Shown: positions 27,231 to 37,662, counted from the stretch's first letter. The stretch is DNA of 64,000 nt from Reinekea thalattae (GCF_008041945.1 NZ_VKAD01000002.1:1-64000), one strand, 5' to 3'. Program-made: numbers and translations. The notes: generated by a model from the letters alone, not told the origin.

Positions 27231-28967
27231 TTAAAGCAGCGCTTTACGTTTTCTAAAGAGTAGCGCCGGCGCTAATGTTGCGAATAAAAAAATTAATAAG
27301 GGTAGAGCCTGTTGCCAAAGCGCCATGACCGCAATGAGTCGGCGATCGCTGCCGCTGGTAATGGCGACAGCTTCAGTGGTGAGTGTCGAAAATTTACCGG
27401 CGCCGATAAAAAGTGTTGGCAAATACTGCGCAATCGAAACCGAAAATCCGGTAGCAAAGGCGTAAAGAATAGGCCGCAATAAAATTGGTAATTTAATTAG
27501 CCAAAAACTTTTTAAATGGCTGGCACTGAGCGATAAAGCTTGCAGCTGATAGCGTTGATCGTAACGACGATAAGGCCCGCTTAGTGTTAAAAATACATAG
27601 GGGATGACAAAAATGCAGTGCGACCAAAGCAAGGCGTAAAAGTTAGCGTCGATGCCGAGCTGAATAAGAAAAACCTGAAAGCCAAACAGAAACGCAATCT
27701 GTGGAATCAGTAACGGCAAGTAAATAAGCAGTTGGATGTTGTCGGTATTGATGCTGCGTTTTTTATGTCGTAGCCGAACTTCATTTTCGAGCATCAATAT
27801 GCAAAGCACTAAAGCGAGAGTCGCGCTGGCTAAGGCCAATTGAAAAGTCGTATAAAAAGGTTCGTCGATACGATTAAAAATTCGTGACCAAGCTTTGGTT
27901 GAAAAACCGTCCGGCCAAAGGTGAGGGTAGCGCCAACGTGATGCAAAACTCCAACTGAGCATCTGCAAGGTCGCGCCAATATAAAAAGAAAATAACAGTA
28001 GCGCTGAAACCAGTGCGATGGGTTTTTCCCAAAAAATACGGTGTGCCTTTTTGGAGCCCTGATTAACAACATGGCAACGCAATAAGGCGGCAGGCTTTTC
28101 TAATAGATGCAATAAACCCAGCACCAAAATGTTAATGGCCAGTAAGGATGTTGCACCCGCTGCACCCAGTGTTCGTAATTCTAAATTAGGATCGTAGAAC
28201 CAATGGTTGACCATCACTGCAAGAGTTGGTGGTGTTGTTGGCCCAGCGATCATCGCAATATCGACAACGGTTAATGAGTAAGCAATGATCGCAAAAAATG
28301 GCAATTTAATCTGTTTGTACAGCTGCGGAAAAATTAGCCAAACCCAAGCGTAGCGACGACTGTGCCCTAAGCTGTGAGTCAGCGTAATGGTTTGACTGAC
28401 TTTAAGGCTTGGCAAAACCGCGAGCGACATAAAAAGTAAAAAAGGAATTTCTTTTAACGTCAGCGCTAAAATTAAACTCAAGCCCATCGGGTCTTGGAAT
28501 GTCGCAATATTGGGCGGTGACGCCAGCTGATCGAAGCCTTGTGCTAGCAATCGAACTAACCAGCCGCTGGGCATAATTAATAAGCCTAAACCTATGGCAA
28601 AGGCGGCATGAGGGACAGAAAGTAGCGGTGCTAAGTTGCGCTCAATGGTTTTAAACAGCTTAGAAGGGTAGAGGCCAATCAATAATAGCAGTGTTATCAG
28701 AATGGCTAAAAATGACGCGACCAGACCTGTTGTCAGTGTTGTTTTTAGCGCAGTCCAAAAGCCAGGATAATCGGTCATTAACGACCAAGCCTGAATGGAA
28801 AATGCGCGAGCATCAATCGCCGGCAGCCAGCCAAAGGCAGGCAGCCAAGTACCTAATAGGCCGACGGCAACAGGCAATAAAAAAATTGCACTGGTGAGCC
28901 AAGGGCTGGTACTTAGACCTACTTTTGAAAGCTGCGGTTTTAAAAAAAATGTAAGGTATGGTTTCAA
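27231..28967 (-). CDS. ynjC: ABC transporter permease, two fused TM domains (YnjC-like)
   Basis: A 578-residue inner membrane protein with about twelve membrane segments, i.e. two binding-protein-dependent permease units in one chain, as in YnjC, ThiP and iron(III) permeases. EAA-like loops are seen near SLGHSRRYAWVWLIFPQL and SLSASHLKSFWLIKLPILL. The start is probably the TTG at 28967, which has GGA six bases upstream and lies 12 bases after the binding protein stop. An ATG at 29027 would overlap that gene by 49 bases and place a Cys-rich leader in front. Confidence 0.85.
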   Translation of the reverse strand: MKPYLTFFLKPQLSKVGLSTSPWLTSAIFLLPVAVGLLGTWLPAFGWLPAIDARAFSIQAWSLMTDYPGFWTALKTTLTTGLVASFLAILITLLLLIGLYPSKLFKTIERNLAPLLSVPHAAFAIGLGLLIMPSGWLVRLLAQGFDQLASPPNIATFQDPMGLSLILALTLKEIPFLLFMSLAVLPSLKVSQTITLTHSLGHSRRYAWVWLIFPQLYKQIKLPFFAIIAYSLTVVDIAMIAGPTTPPTLAVMVNHWFYDPNLELRTLGAAGATSLLAINILVLGLLHLLEKPAALLRCHVVNQGSKKAHRIFWEKPIALVSALLLFSFYIGATLQMLSWSFASRWRYPHLWPDGFSTKAWSRIFNRIDEPFYTTFQLALASATLALVLCILMLENEVRLRHKKRSINTDNIQLLIYLPLLIPQIAFLFGFQVFLIQLGIDANFYALLWSHCIFVIPYVFLTLSGPYRRYDQRYQLQALSLSASHLKSFWLIKLPILLRPILYAFATGFSVSIAQYLPTLFIGAGKFSTLTTEAVAITSGSDRRLIAVMALWQQALPLLIFLFATLAPALLFRKRKALL

Positions 28968-28978
28968 GAAAAATCCGT

Positions 28979-30181
28979 TTAATTTCCGTAACGTTCTAAC
29001 CAAGCAGCTTCTAACGCAGCAACCCAACTGGCGTGCGGCTCTTGCAACACCTTGGCGAGCTCTTGGTTAGATAGCGTGGCAATACCTTGCGGCAAGTTAT
29101 CAAACTGTGCTTTTTGTGAGGCATCCAGTTTGTCCATGCTTAACACGGTTGGGTCGCCCCAAATTGTTGGGTTCGCTTTACGAGCTTGAGCCTCTGCAGA
29201 CATTAAAAAGTCGGCAAATACCATGGCCGCAACAGGTTGGCTTGCGTTGTAAGGGATGGCGACAAAGTGGCTATTACCAATGGTGCCGTTATCGTGGATG
29301 TAAGTACGAATACTGTTGGGTAGTTCGTCGTTGGCAATGGCACTGCTGGCTTCAAACGGGTTAAAGCTCAGCGAGATAGCAATTTCGCCGTCGTTGAGTA
29401 ATTGCTTCATGCGCGGTGCGCCATCGGTAAAGGTTTTACCCTGACGCCACATAACTGGGTGTAGTTGATCTAAATATTCCCATAACGGCGCGGTGACAGA
29501 GTCAAAGTCGGCCATGGTGACAGGCGCATAAAGCGCAGCATTTTGTTCGCTCAATTCAATCAGCATTTGCTTTACGAAGGTGGTGCCATGAAAGGCCGGT
29601 GGCGCAGGATAAGTAAAGCGGCCAGGGTTTGCTTGCGCAAAGGCTAATAGTTCGGCTGCGTTACTGGGTGGCTGGCTGACCAGTTCGCTGTCGTACATAA
29701 ATACCAGCTGAGCCATGCCCCAAGGCGCTTCTAGATGATCGACCGGAACGGTAAAGTCATACAGGGTTGTCGGTTTGTTTTCGGTGTCCACCAGTGCGTA
29801 ATTAGGTAAGTCTTGCGTGAACGCGCCATACAGCAAGCCACCCTTTTTCATGCTGGCGAAGTTTTCACCATTGATCCAGATTAGATCGACCGCGCCGCCG
29901 TTATCTTTGCCGGCGGATTTTTCTGCAAGCACTTGGCTAACCGCTGTAGCAGCTCCGCTTTTGACATGCTTAACATCGATGTCGTATTCGGCTTTAACCC
30001 GATCGGCAGCCCACTGAATGTAGTCGTTAATGTTTTCGTCGCCGCCCCAAGCATGAAAGTAAACCGTTTGCCCTTTGGCTTGATCGAGCTTGTCTTGCCA
30101 TGCATCAGCGTGAGCAGTTGGCAGAGCAATCAGAGTAAGATTAACAAGGGTGGCAATGGCAGCACGGGTAACAGGTTTCAT
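28979..30181 (-). CDS. ynjB: Periplasmic substrate-binding protein (YnjB-like)
   Basis: A 400-residue exported binding protein. The signal peptide runs MKPVTRAAIATLV to ALPTAHA, cleaved before DAWQDKL. Segments GQTVYFHAWGGDENINDYIQW, shared here as VYFHAWGGD, then DLIWINGENFASMKK, YPAPPAFHGTTFV and IWGDPTVL track E. coli YnjB closely. The family ligand is not established. The ATG at 30181 has AAGGA eight bases upstream; a start at 30223 is less likely. It is the first gene of the ynjB-C-D-F unit, divergent from glnE. Confidence 0.88.
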   Translation of the reverse strand: MKPVTRAAIATLVNLTLIALPTAHADAWQDKLDQAKGQTVYFHAWGGDENINDYIQWAADRVKAEYDIDVKHVKSGAATAVSQVLAEKSAGKDNGGAVDLIWINGENFASMKKGGLLYGAFTQDLPNYALVDTENKPTTLYDFTVPVDHLEAPWGMAQLVFMYDSELVSQPPSNAAELLAFAQANPGRFTYPAPPAFHGTTFVKQMLIELSEQNAALYAPVTMADFDSVTAPLWEYLDQLHPVMWRQGKTFTDGAPRMKQLLNDGEIAISLSFNPFEASSAIANDELPNSIRTYIHDNGTIGNSHFVAIPYNASQPVAAMVFADFLMSAEAQARKANPTIWGDPTVLSMDKLDASQKAQFDNLPQGIATLSNQELAKVLQEPHASWVAALEAAWLERYGN

Positions 30182-30531
30182 GAGTGTCCTTATGTTTAGG
30201 TTGGCTATTGTTGTTGTGGTCAATATTTTTTAGCAAAGCAGCTCAAGCAAATATCTGCATTAAATACAGCTCTCGTGTTTATCATTAACGTCGACATTGA
30301 CAGGCTCGATAAAAGACAGCGACAGAGTTAGATAGTTCCATTTTGTTTAAGTGGCTGACGAGACAGCCTATAACAATAGAGCGCTAGATTTCGCGGTATT
30401 CGAGTTCGCTTGCAGGCGTTAAACAAACGGCAGTTGCAACAAACTATAATAGCCTGCGAAGCCTGTTTTTGGGTAGCGCTTGTCATTAAACTATTAGACA
30501 GGGCGTTTCATTTATTAACTAGGGTTGCAGC
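30182..30531. promoter_or_regulatory. Divergent control region ynjB / glnE
   Basis: A 350 base gene-free spacer that must hold the promoters of both the minus-strand transporter operon and glnE. A consensus -10 TATAAT occurs at 30445-30450 facing glnE, but no good -35 sits 16-18 bases before it. I looked for a thiamine-type riboswitch, because the transporter resembles thiamine importers, and saw none. No long repeat or terminator is present. Confidence 0.45.
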
Positions 30532-33339
30532 ATGTCACAAAAACAACAGCAAAAAGAACGTGAACTATTAGCCTGTCAGCCAGCTTTTTTACAACTGGAT
30601 GAAAGCCTGCAGAAGTTTTATCAAACCGCCTGCTTTGCCAGTCCTTGGCTGTTCGGCTGGCTCAAAAGCTGTACGGATTGGTCGGCCTTTATGGATTTTG
30701 TTAAAGCCGATGTCGATGCGAATCGTGAATTGGAAGGGCTCAGTAACGATTGGCGATTAGATGATGAAGCCGGTGTGATGAAGCAGTTGCGTTGCTGGCG
30801 CAACCGGCACATGGCGCGTTTGATCTGTCGCGATCAGCTACAGCTGAACAATGTGCGCACCACGGCGAAGGCGGTTTCGGATTTAGCTGACAGCGCCGTG
30901 AATGCCGCGCTCAAATGGAGTACGGATGCAGTGCAGCAACGCGAAGGTGTCGCCGCGAGCTGTCGCTTTAGCGGCCAGCCGGAGCAATTGGTGGTTATTG
31001 CAATGGGTAAGCATGGCGCTCAAGAATTAAATTTATCCTCGGATATTGATCTCATCTTTGCTTATCCCAGTCAGGCCGAAACTGATAAAGATAAGCCGCA
31101 CGAACAGCTGTTCACCCGCATTGCCCGCAAATTAATAAAACTGCTTGATGCGCGTACCGCTGATGGTTTTGTGTTTCGAGTCGATATGCGCTTGCGGCCT
31201 TGGGGTCAGTCTGGTGCGCTGGTGTCTAATTTTTCTGCGTTGCAAAACTACTATTTACAGCACGGTCGTTTTTGGGAGCGCTTCGCTATGGTTAAGGCTC
31301 GCAGTATTACTGGCGCGGCTGAAGCACAGGCGCAGTTGCAGCAGATTTTAATGCCTTTTGTGTATCGCCGTTATGTTGATTATCAGGCAATCGGTGCGTT
31401 GCGCGAATTGAAGCAAAAAATGAATGCCGAGGTGCGACGGCATCGTTTAGATCGCAATATTAAGTTGGGCCGTGGCGGTATTCGCGAAGTAGAATTTATT
31501 GCTCAGGTGTTTCAATTGATCCGTGGCGGACAGGATGTTCGCTTGCAACAAAGAGGTACTTGGCCGGTGTTGTCGGTATTGGCTGAGGTTGAGTTATTGC
31601 CCTTTGAGGCTGTTGAGCAATTGCAGCAGGCTTACGATTTTTTGCGTGATTTGGAACATCGCATCCAAGCCATTGATGACCAACAGGGTCAAACCTTACC
31701 ATCCGATGAACTCAGTTTAATGAGGTTGGCTTGTGCGATCGGTTATTCGTCGGTTGATCAGTTAGAGCAGCAGTTGCAGCACTATCGTGATCAGGTGCAT
31801 CAACATTTTAGTCTGTTAATCAGTGAAGAGAGCGAGCAACTCGATACAGCTGAATTGAATGGCTATCGGCAACAATGGTTGGCCGATAAGTTAGAAAATA
31901 ATGAGCCGCTGGTACAGCGCTTGGCGCAGTTTCGTGACTTAGCCGCCGTTCAGCGATTGGCGCCAAGTGCGCGACAAAATTTGGATGCACTGATGCCCAT
32001 ACTGTGGGCCAAGCTGCAAGCTTGCTCGGATGCTGCAAGTCGGTTTGACGCAATCGCTCCAATTTTGGAAGCGGTATTACGGCGTACGTCTTACTTTTCA
32101 TTGCTGGCAGAAAACCCAGCCGCGGTATCCGAATTAGTCAAGTTGGTGCCGCAAAGTCAGTGGTTGGCTAACAACTTTATTGAAAAGCCTTATCTGTTAG
32201 ATGAATTAATCGACCTGCGTAGTCTTTATTCACTGCCGACTAAAGTTGAGCTGATGGATGAATTGCATCAGCAGCTGTTGCGCATACCCGAAGAAGATTT
32301 AGAGCAGCAAATGGAAGTGATGCGACACTTCCGTCATGCCAAGGTTCTGCGAGCTGCGGCGTGTGAAATTACAGGCTTATTGCCACTGATGAAAATTTCC
32401 GACTACCTTGCTTGGGTTGCCGAAGTTGTTGTCGAGCAGTCGCTTAGCTTGGCATGGCAGCAGATGCTGGCTAAATATGGCCGACCTTCCTGCTTGAATG
32501 ATGAGGTTGGCGAAGTCTCGTTTGGTGTTATTGCCTACGGCAAGATGGGCGGCCTTGAGTTGTCTTATGAATCCGATTTAGACCTCGTGTTTATTCACCG
32601 GGCCGACCCGCAAGGTGCAACCGATGGCCCTAAGGTTATCGAGAATCCTGTGTTTATGGCTCGGCTCGGGCAAAAGCTTATTCATCTGTTATCGGCACAG
32701 ACTGCATCCGGCAGCCTTTATGAGGTCGACATGAGGTTACGTCCGTCTGGAAACTCCGGCATGTTGGTGTCGAGTGTCAGTGCCTTTGCCGATTATCAGC
32801 AACGAGAAGCCTGGGTTTGGGAGCATCAGGCTTTGGTCCGGGCGCGCTTTATTGCTGGCGATGCAAGCTTAAAGCAGGCCTTTGATCAGATTCGCCAGTC
32901 GGTGTTGTGCCAGCCTCGAAGTCGACAGCTGTTGTTGGCTGAAGTGACTGCCATGCGGCAAAAAATGCGTCAGCATCAATCGGCTCACGTTAGCGCTCGT
33001 TACCCAGGGAACGACTTTAACGTTAAGCAGGATGATGGCGGCATTATTGATCTTGAGTTTATGGTGCAGTTTTGGGTGTTACTGAATGCTCATGATTATC
33101 CGCAGATTACGCGTTTTTCAGATAACGTTCGGACGCTAAATGAGCTGAGCAGCGCTGGCATCGTGTCGCAAAGTGAAAATGAGCGCTTGCAGCAAGCCTA
33201 TTTAACCTTGCGACAAGCGGCGCATCACTGCATTTTATCGGCGCAAAGTAGTGGCGTGGTGCAAGTAGAAAAGCACTCGTCGTTGGCTCAGGCAATAGAG
33301 GATGTCATCAGCCTTTGGCGCCAGCATATGCTGACCTAG
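30532..33339 (+). CDS. glnE: Glutamine synthetase adenylyltransferase/deadenylase
   Basis: A 935-residue bifunctional enzyme that attaches AMP to glutamine synthetase and removes it, in response to PII and glutamine. Two nucleotidyltransferase domains are visible: SSDIDLIFAYP near residue 169 (deadenylase half) and ESDLDLVFIH near residue 680 (adenylylating half), each followed by RVDMRLRPWG- and EVDMRLRPSGN-type motifs. Length is near E. coli GlnE (946). AGGG lies seven bases before the ATG. ilvE follows in the same direction after 130+ bases, an order also known from Pseudomonas. Confidence 0.97.
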   Translation: MSQKQQQKERELLACQPAFLQLDESLQKFYQTACFASPWLFGWLKSCTDWSAFMDFVKADVDANRELEGLSNDWRLDDEAGVMKQLRCWRNRHMARLICRDQLQLNNVRTTAKAVSDLADSAVNAALKWSTDAVQQREGVAASCRFSGQPEQLVVIAMGKHGAQELNLSSDIDLIFAYPSQAETDKDKPHEQLFTRIARKLIKLLDARTADGFVFRVDMRLRPWGQSGALVSNFSALQNYYLQHGRFWERFAMVKARSITGAAEAQAQLQQILMPFVYRRYVDYQAIGALRELKQKMNAEVRRHRLDRNIKLGRGGIREVEFIAQVFQLIRGGQDVRLQQRGTWPVLSVLAEVELLPFEAVEQLQQAYDFLRDLEHRIQAIDDQQGQTLPSDELSLMRLACAIGYSSVDQLEQQLQHYRDQVHQHFSLLISEESEQLDTAELNGYRQQWLADKLENNEPLVQRLAQFRDLAAVQRLAPSARQNLDALMPILWAKLQACSDAASRFDAIAPILEAVLRRTSYFSLLAENPAAVSELVKLVPQSQWLANNFIEKPYLLDELIDLRSLYSLPTKVELMDELHQQLLRIPEEDLEQQMEVMRHFRHAKVLRAAACEITGLLPLMKISDYLAWVAEVVVEQSLSLAWQQMLAKYGRPSCLNDEVGEVSFGVIAYGKMGGLELSYESDLDLVFIHRADPQGATDGPKVIENPVFMARLGQKLIHLLSAQTASGSLYEVDMRLRPSGNSGMLVSSVSAFADYQQREAWVWEHQALVRARFIAGDASLKQAFDQIRQSVLCQPRSRQLLLAEVTAMRQKMRQHQSAHVSARYPGNDFNVKQDDGGIIDLEFMVQFWVLLNAHDYPQITRFSDNVRTLNELSSAGIVSQSENERLQQAYLTLRQAAHHCILSAQSSGVVQVEKHSSLAQAIEDVISLWRQHMLT

Positions 33340-33505
33340 CGGCTGCAATAGTCGATTTATATTATTGCGATATTTGCAGGTTATTTAGGCCTAGTGTCGC
33401 TCTTAGAATAAGCATACAATATTTCACTCTTTTAAAGAGATTCATTTTTTTAGTGCGTTTTTTGCACTGTTGATTGACCGATTATTCATGCATGGGAGCA
33501 ATACG

Positions 33506-34501
33506 ATGGCCGCTTTTGGAACCGTTTTTATGCCAGAAATGACGCTGGCGACCTTTGAAAATAGCCAATGGAGCGAGTCGCAAGTCGTGCCATCCGACCG
33601 ATTGCAGCTGCATCCTGGTGCTCATGTATTGCATTACTCAAGTACTTGTTTTGAAGGACTTAAGGCGTTCCGTCATCAAAACGGCAGTGTTTGTATTTTT
33701 AGAATGGACGCCAATATTCGCCGTTTACAACAAAGCAGCGCTTTGCTGCATTTGCCAGAATTCAGTGCTGAGCAGCTATCGAGCATGATTGTCGAGATTG
33801 TCGCCAAGTACGCCAGCGAAGTACCAGCACCTCCAGGCTCAATGTACATTCGCCCAACCCACTTTGGTACCGACCCTGCCATTGGTAAGGCCGCAGCGCC
33901 ATCGTTAGAGTCGCTGTTGTATGTTTTGTTGTCGCCGGTGGGTGATTATTTTACCGGTGGTGCTCAGGCGTTACGTTTACTACTTGATGAAGATGGCGCC
34001 CGTTGTGCACCGCACATGGGTATGGTGAAAAGTGGTGGCAACTACGCCAGCGCACTGGATCCTATTATCAAAGCAAGGGCAGCGGTCAAGGCCGATCAGG
34101 TATTGTTTTGCCCGAACGGTGATGTACAAGAAACAGGCGCGGCGAACTTTTTGTTAATCGACGGTGATGAAATTATTACTAAAGCGCTCGACTCTAGTTT
34201 TTTACACGGCATTACTCGAGATTCTTTACTAACCTTAGCTGCCGATATGGGCATGAAGGTCAGCGAGCGAGAACTGACGGTTGAGGAATTATTAGAGCGC
34301 GCTGCGAAACCAAATTGTGAAGCGGCTTTGTCTGGTACGGCTGCGGTATTAGCACCGGTTGGCACCCTGATTCATGATGGTAAAGACTATGCGGTCGGTT
34401 CTGCTCAAGAAGGGCCGACAACTAAGAAGCTGCGTCAGGCGTTAAATGATATTCAATGGGGCTTGGCAGAAGATAAGTTTGGCTGGTTAACGAAGGTTTA
34501 A
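33506..34501 (+). CDS. ilvE: Branched-chain amino acid aminotransferase
   Basis: A 331-residue fold-type IV PLP enzyme that makes leucine, isoleucine and valine from their keto acids. The PLP lysine lies in GMVKSGGNYASAL, and FEGLKAFR, YIRPTHFG and VQETGAANFLLI are typical of the larger, eukaryote-like bacterial BCAT type. The ATG at 33506 is chosen because GGGAG precedes it by eight bases; an in-frame start at 33470 would add 12 residues with no ribosome site. A hairpin lies downstream. Confidence 0.93.
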   Translation: MAAFGTVFMPEMTLATFENSQWSESQVVPSDRLQLHPGAHVLHYSSTCFEGLKAFRHQNGSVCIFRMDANIRRLQQSSALLHLPEFSAEQLSSMIVEIVAKYASEVPAPPGSMYIRPTHFGTDPAIGKAAAPSLESLLYVLLSPVGDYFTGGAQALRLLLDEDGARCAPHMGMVKSGGNYASALDPIIKARAAVKADQVLFCPNGDVQETGAANFLLIDGDEIITKALDSSFLHGITRDSLLTLAADMGMKVSERELTVEELLERAAKPNCEAALSGTAAVLAPVGTLIHDGKDYAVGSAQEGPTTKKLRQALNDIQWGLAEDKFGWLTKV

Positions 34502-34571
34502 CTTTAATCAGTTATAACGTTGGTTAGGTATGGCTTTGGTCAGGTGCTAAATCTGGCCTGGCGTTAAATAG

Positions 34572-34596
34572 GCAAGATGCCGTTTAGGCATCTTGC
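34572..34596. terminator. Strong hairpin between ilvE and yhbY
   Basis: A perfect 10 bp stem GCAAGATGCC-GTTTA-GGCATCTTGC between convergent ilvE and yhbY. No T-run follows on either strand, so its role as terminator is inferred from position. Confidence 0.45.
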
Positions 34597-34631
34597 AAGC
34601 CTGCTTTCTCGACTATAACGTGGCTTAGCTT

Positions 34632-34946
34632 TTATAAATGGCTGAAGCGAATGATGTTAGAAAGCTTAGGGTTAGGCTCATCAGCGGCTTTTAAAAGCAG
34701 TGCTACGTGGCCAATGGTTTGCACTAATTCCGCACCGCTTTGCTGTACTAGGGCGGTAATCATTGCTTTTTTATCGTCACGATCTTCAGCGACAACCTTT
34801 ACTTTTATTAACTCATGATCATCCAGCGCACGGTTGATTTCAGCCATAACAGTATCTGTTAAGCCCTTTTCACCGACGGTGACGATTGGATTTAACTTAT
34901 GGCCTATTGTGCGTAAACGCTTTTTTTGTTCCTGTTTCAAACTCAT
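34632..34946 (-). CDS. yhbY: CRS1/YhbY-type ribosome assembly RNA-binding protein
   Basis: A 104-residue CRM-domain protein that associates with the large ribosomal subunit precursor. The domain fills the whole protein, with LRTIGHKLNPIVTVGEKGLT carrying the conserved GxKG-like loop (GEKG), then HELIKVKV and VQTIGHVALLLK. It is divergent from rlmE with an 82 base spacer, the same arrangement as in E. coli. Confidence 0.95.
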   Translation of the reverse strand: MSLKQEQKKRLRTIGHKLNPIVTVGEKGLTDTVMAEINRALDDHELIKVKVVAEDRDDKKAMITALVQQSGAELVQTIGHVALLLKAADEPNPKLSNIIRFSHL

Positions 34947-35028
34947 AATGGGTGTTTCTCGTTTTTACTTTAATTGCATTGCGGCCATTGTACGTTAGAT
35001 GCTCGCAAATCACTAAAGAGGATTTACA

Positions 35029-35649
35029 GTGGCTCGGCCAAAGAATAGTCAGGATTGGCTTAAAGAACACTTTGATGACAAATATGTCCAGATGGCGAAG
35101 CAGGATGGCTATCGCAGTCGAGCAAGCTATAAACTGCTTGAAATCAGTGATAAGTATCAGCTCATCAAACCCGGCATGACCGTGGTCGACTTAGGTTCTG
35201 CGCCGGGCGGTTGGTCACAGGTAGCGGCTCGTTTAGTCGGCGATCATGGTCGTGTGGTGGCCTCGGATATTCTAGAGATGGATTCAATCGCCGATGTTGA
35301 GTTTATTCAGGGTGATTTCACCGAAGAATCGGTTTATAGCGAGCTGTTAGAGCGTATTGGTGATCGTCCTGTTGACCTTGTAATTTCTGACATGGCCCCC
35401 AATATGAGCGGAAACGCTGTAATCGATCAGCCGGCTGCCATGTATTTGGTTGAGTTAGCGCTTGATATGGCACAATCTATCCTGAAGCCCAACGGTGCCT
35501 TTGTCGCTAAGGTGTTTCATGGCGAAAGTTTTGACGAATACGTCAAGACGGTAAGGCAACACTTTACAAAGGTAGTGATGCGTAAACCAGATGCATCTAG
35601 ACCGAGATCCCGCGAGACTTATGTCGTTGCGACTGGTTATAAAAATTAA
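35029..35649 (+). CDS. rlmE: 23S rRNA (uridine(2552)-2'-O)-methyltransferase
   Basis: A 206-residue SAM-dependent 2'-O-methyltransferase of the 50S A-loop (FtsJ/RrmJ). Motif I is [15 protein letters not shown]; the K-D-K-E catalytic tetrad can be placed in [24 protein letters not shown] and SRETYVV. The start is GTG at 35029, supported by AGAGGA seven bases upstream. It is co-oriented with ftsH 35 bases downstream, the usual heat-shock pair in E. coli. Confidence 0.96.
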   Translation: MARPKNSQDWLKEHFDDKYVQMAKQDGYRSRASYKLLEISDKYQLIKPGMTVVDLGSAPGGWSQVAARLVGDHGRVVASDILEMDSIADVEFIQGDFTEESVYSELLERIGDRPVDLVISDMAPNMSGNAVIDQPAAMYLVELALDMAQSILKPNGAFVAKVFHGESFDEYVKTVRQHFTKVVMRKPDASRPRSRETYVVATGYKN

Positions 35650-35684
35650 GCAAGCACGCAAGCGTTTGTGTGAGAAGGTGAAAA

Positions 35685-37601
35685 TTGAACGATATGGCTA
35701 AGAATTTAATTTTATGGGTGATTATCGCAGTTGTATTGATTGCGGTGTTTAACAACTTCGATATGTCGACCAATGCCGAACAGGTCAGCTACTCGCGCTT
35801 TGTTCAGCAGGTTGAGCAGGATCAGGTACGTTCTGTGACCTACACTGGGCTTAATATTCGCGGTGAATTACGTGATGGCTCAAGCTTTGCCACGACGCGT
35901 CCAGAATACAGCGACCCTAACGTACTGATCGGTGAAATGATCGACCACGGTGTCGATGTATCCGTTCAGCCACCAGAGCAACCCAGTATCTGGACTCAGC
36001 TCTTTTTAGCAGCATTCCCTATTTTGATCATTTTGGGCGTATTCATGTTTTTTATGCGCCAAATGCAAGGTGGCGCGGGCGGTGGTAAAGGCGGCCCAAT
36101 GAGCTTTGGTAAGAGCAAGGCTCGCTTACTCAGTGAAGATCAGATTAACACCACCTTTAAAGATGTCGCTGGTGTTGATGAAGCGAAAGAAGATGTTCAA
36201 GAGTTGGTCGACTTTTTACGTGACCCCGGCAAATACCAGCGACTCGGCGGTAAGATTCCGCGCGGCGTTTTAATGGTTGGTCAGCCAGGTACAGGTAAAA
36301 CCTTACTTGCGAAAGCTATCGCTGGTGAAGCTAAGGTTCCGTTCTTCTCAATTTCAGGTTCTGACTTTGTTGAAATGTTTGTCGGTGTCGGTGCTTCTCG
36401 TGTGCGCGACATGTTCGAGCAGGCTAAAAAGCAAGCGCCTTGTATTATCTTTATCGACGAAATCGATGCCGTTGGTCGCTCTCGTGGCGCAGGTATTGGC
36501 GGCGGTAACGACGAACGCGAACAAACACTTAACCAGCTACTGGTTGAGATGGATGGCTTTGAAGTTAACGACGGCATTATCGTCATTGCTGCAACTAACC
36601 GCCCAGATGTATTGGACCCAGCGCTAAAACGTCCAGGTCGATTCGACCGTGAAGTGGTTGTAGGCTTGCCAGATGTTCGTGGCCGTGAGCAAATTTTAAA
36701 AGTTCATATGCGTAAAGTGCCTGTTGGTGATGATGTGGATGCTTCGGTTATTGCGCGTGGAACGCCAGGCTTTTCTGGTGCCGATCTAGCTAACCTGATT
36801 AACGAAGCGGCGTTGTTTGCTGCGCGTCTGAATCGACGTGTCGTTACCGCCGAAGAAATCGATAAGGCTAAAGATAAAATCACCATGGGCGCAGAGCGCA
36901 AAAACAAGGTGATGAGCGAAGAAGATAAGTTGAACACGGCTTATCACGAATCAGGCCATGCAATTGTTGCTTATTTAGCGAAAGAGTCTGACCCGATTCA
37001 TAAGGTGACTATTATTCCGCGTGGGCAGGCGTTAGGCTTTGTTCAGCAGTTACCGGAAGCCGATCAGGTTGGTTACAGTCGACAATATTTGTTAACCCGC
37101 ATTACCATTGCTTATGGTGGTCGTATCGCAGAAGAAATGACGGTTGGTTGGGATGGCGCAACGACCGGCGCTTCTCAAGATATTAGCTATGCAACCGGTT
37201 TAGCTCGCCAGATGGTGACTAAGTGGGGCTTCTCAAAAGAAGCAGGCCCGGTTTTGTATGAAAAAGAAAATCAGTCATATCTTGGTAGCAGCGGCGGCAC
37301 GTCCGACTTCTCTCCGGAGACGATGACAAAAATCGATGCAGAGGTTCGTAAAATCCTGACTGATTGCTACGATCATGCGAAGTCCATCTTGGAAGAAAAC
37401 CGAGACAAGCTTGAAACCATGACTAAAGCCTTGATGGAATATGAAACAATTTTCCCAGAGCAAATAGAAGACATCATGGCAGGCAGAGAGCCGGGCAAGC
37501 CAAAAGGCTGGGAAGATCGAGATGCGGCGAAAGCCCCAGAGTCAGAGCCTGCGGAAGATAGCGCAAGCGATTCAAAAGATGACTCGCCTACACAGCACTG
37601 A
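35685..37601 (+). CDS. ftsH: ATP-dependent zinc metalloprotease FtsH
   Basis: A 638-residue membrane AAA protease that degrades short-lived and misfolded proteins, among them LpxC and sigma-32 in E. coli. Two membrane segments at about 8-25 and 104-125 flank a periplasmic domain. Walker A GQPGTGKT at about 199-206, Walker [13 protein letters not shown] region, and zinc site HESGH at about 421-425 are intact. A TTG at 35685 is favoured as start: AGAAGG lies at the right distance, whereas the ATG at 35694 is too far. The substrate RpoH is encoded at 16625. A terminator follows the stop. Confidence 0.96.
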   Translation: MNDMAKNLILWVIIAVVLIAVFNNFDMSTNAEQVSYSRFVQQVEQDQVRSVTYTGLNIRGELRDGSSFATTRPEYSDPNVLIGEMIDHGVDVSVQPPEQPSIWTQLFLAAFPILIILGVFMFFMRQMQGGAGGGKGGPMSFGKSKARLLSEDQINTTFKDVAGVDEAKEDVQELVDFLRDPGKYQRLGGKIPRGVLMVGQPGTGKTLLAKAIAGEAKVPFFSISGSDFVEMFVGVGASRVRDMFEQAKKQAPCIIFIDEIDAVGRSRGAGIGGGNDEREQTLNQLLVEMDGFEVNDGIIVIAATNRPDVLDPALKRPGRFDREVVVGLPDVRGREQILKVHMRKVPVGDDVDASVIARGTPGFSGADLANLINEAALFAARLNRRVVTAEEIDKAKDKITMGAERKNKVMSEEDKLNTAYHESGHAIVAYLAKESDPIHKVTIIPRGQALGFVQQLPEADQVGYSRQYLLTRITIAYGGRIAEEMTVGWDGATTGASQDISYATGLARQMVTKWGFSKEAGPVLYEKENQSYLGSSGGTSDFSPETMTKIDAEVRKILTDCYDHAKSILEENRDKLETMTKALMEYETIFPEQIEDIMAGREPGKPKGWEDRDAAKAPESEPAEDSASDSKDDSPTQH

Positions 37602-37620
37602 TCTACATAGGTTATTATTC

Positions 37621-37645
37621 AAAGTCGGCTTAGGCCGACTTTTTT
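37621..37645 (+). terminator. Rho-independent terminator between ftsH and folP
   Basis: AAAGTCGGC-TTAG-GCCGACTTT is a perfect 9 bp stem ending in six T. It starts 20 bases after the ftsH stop and ends 18 bases before folP, so folP transcription depends on read-through or on a promoter inside ftsH. Confidence 0.85.
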
Positions 37646-37662
37646 GTTGTAAGGTTTGGTGA

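Noticed and set aside
30182-30531. Thiamine riboswitch ahead of the ABC importer
   Set aside because: No THI-box core elements were seen, and the binding protein follows YnjB rather than ThiB.
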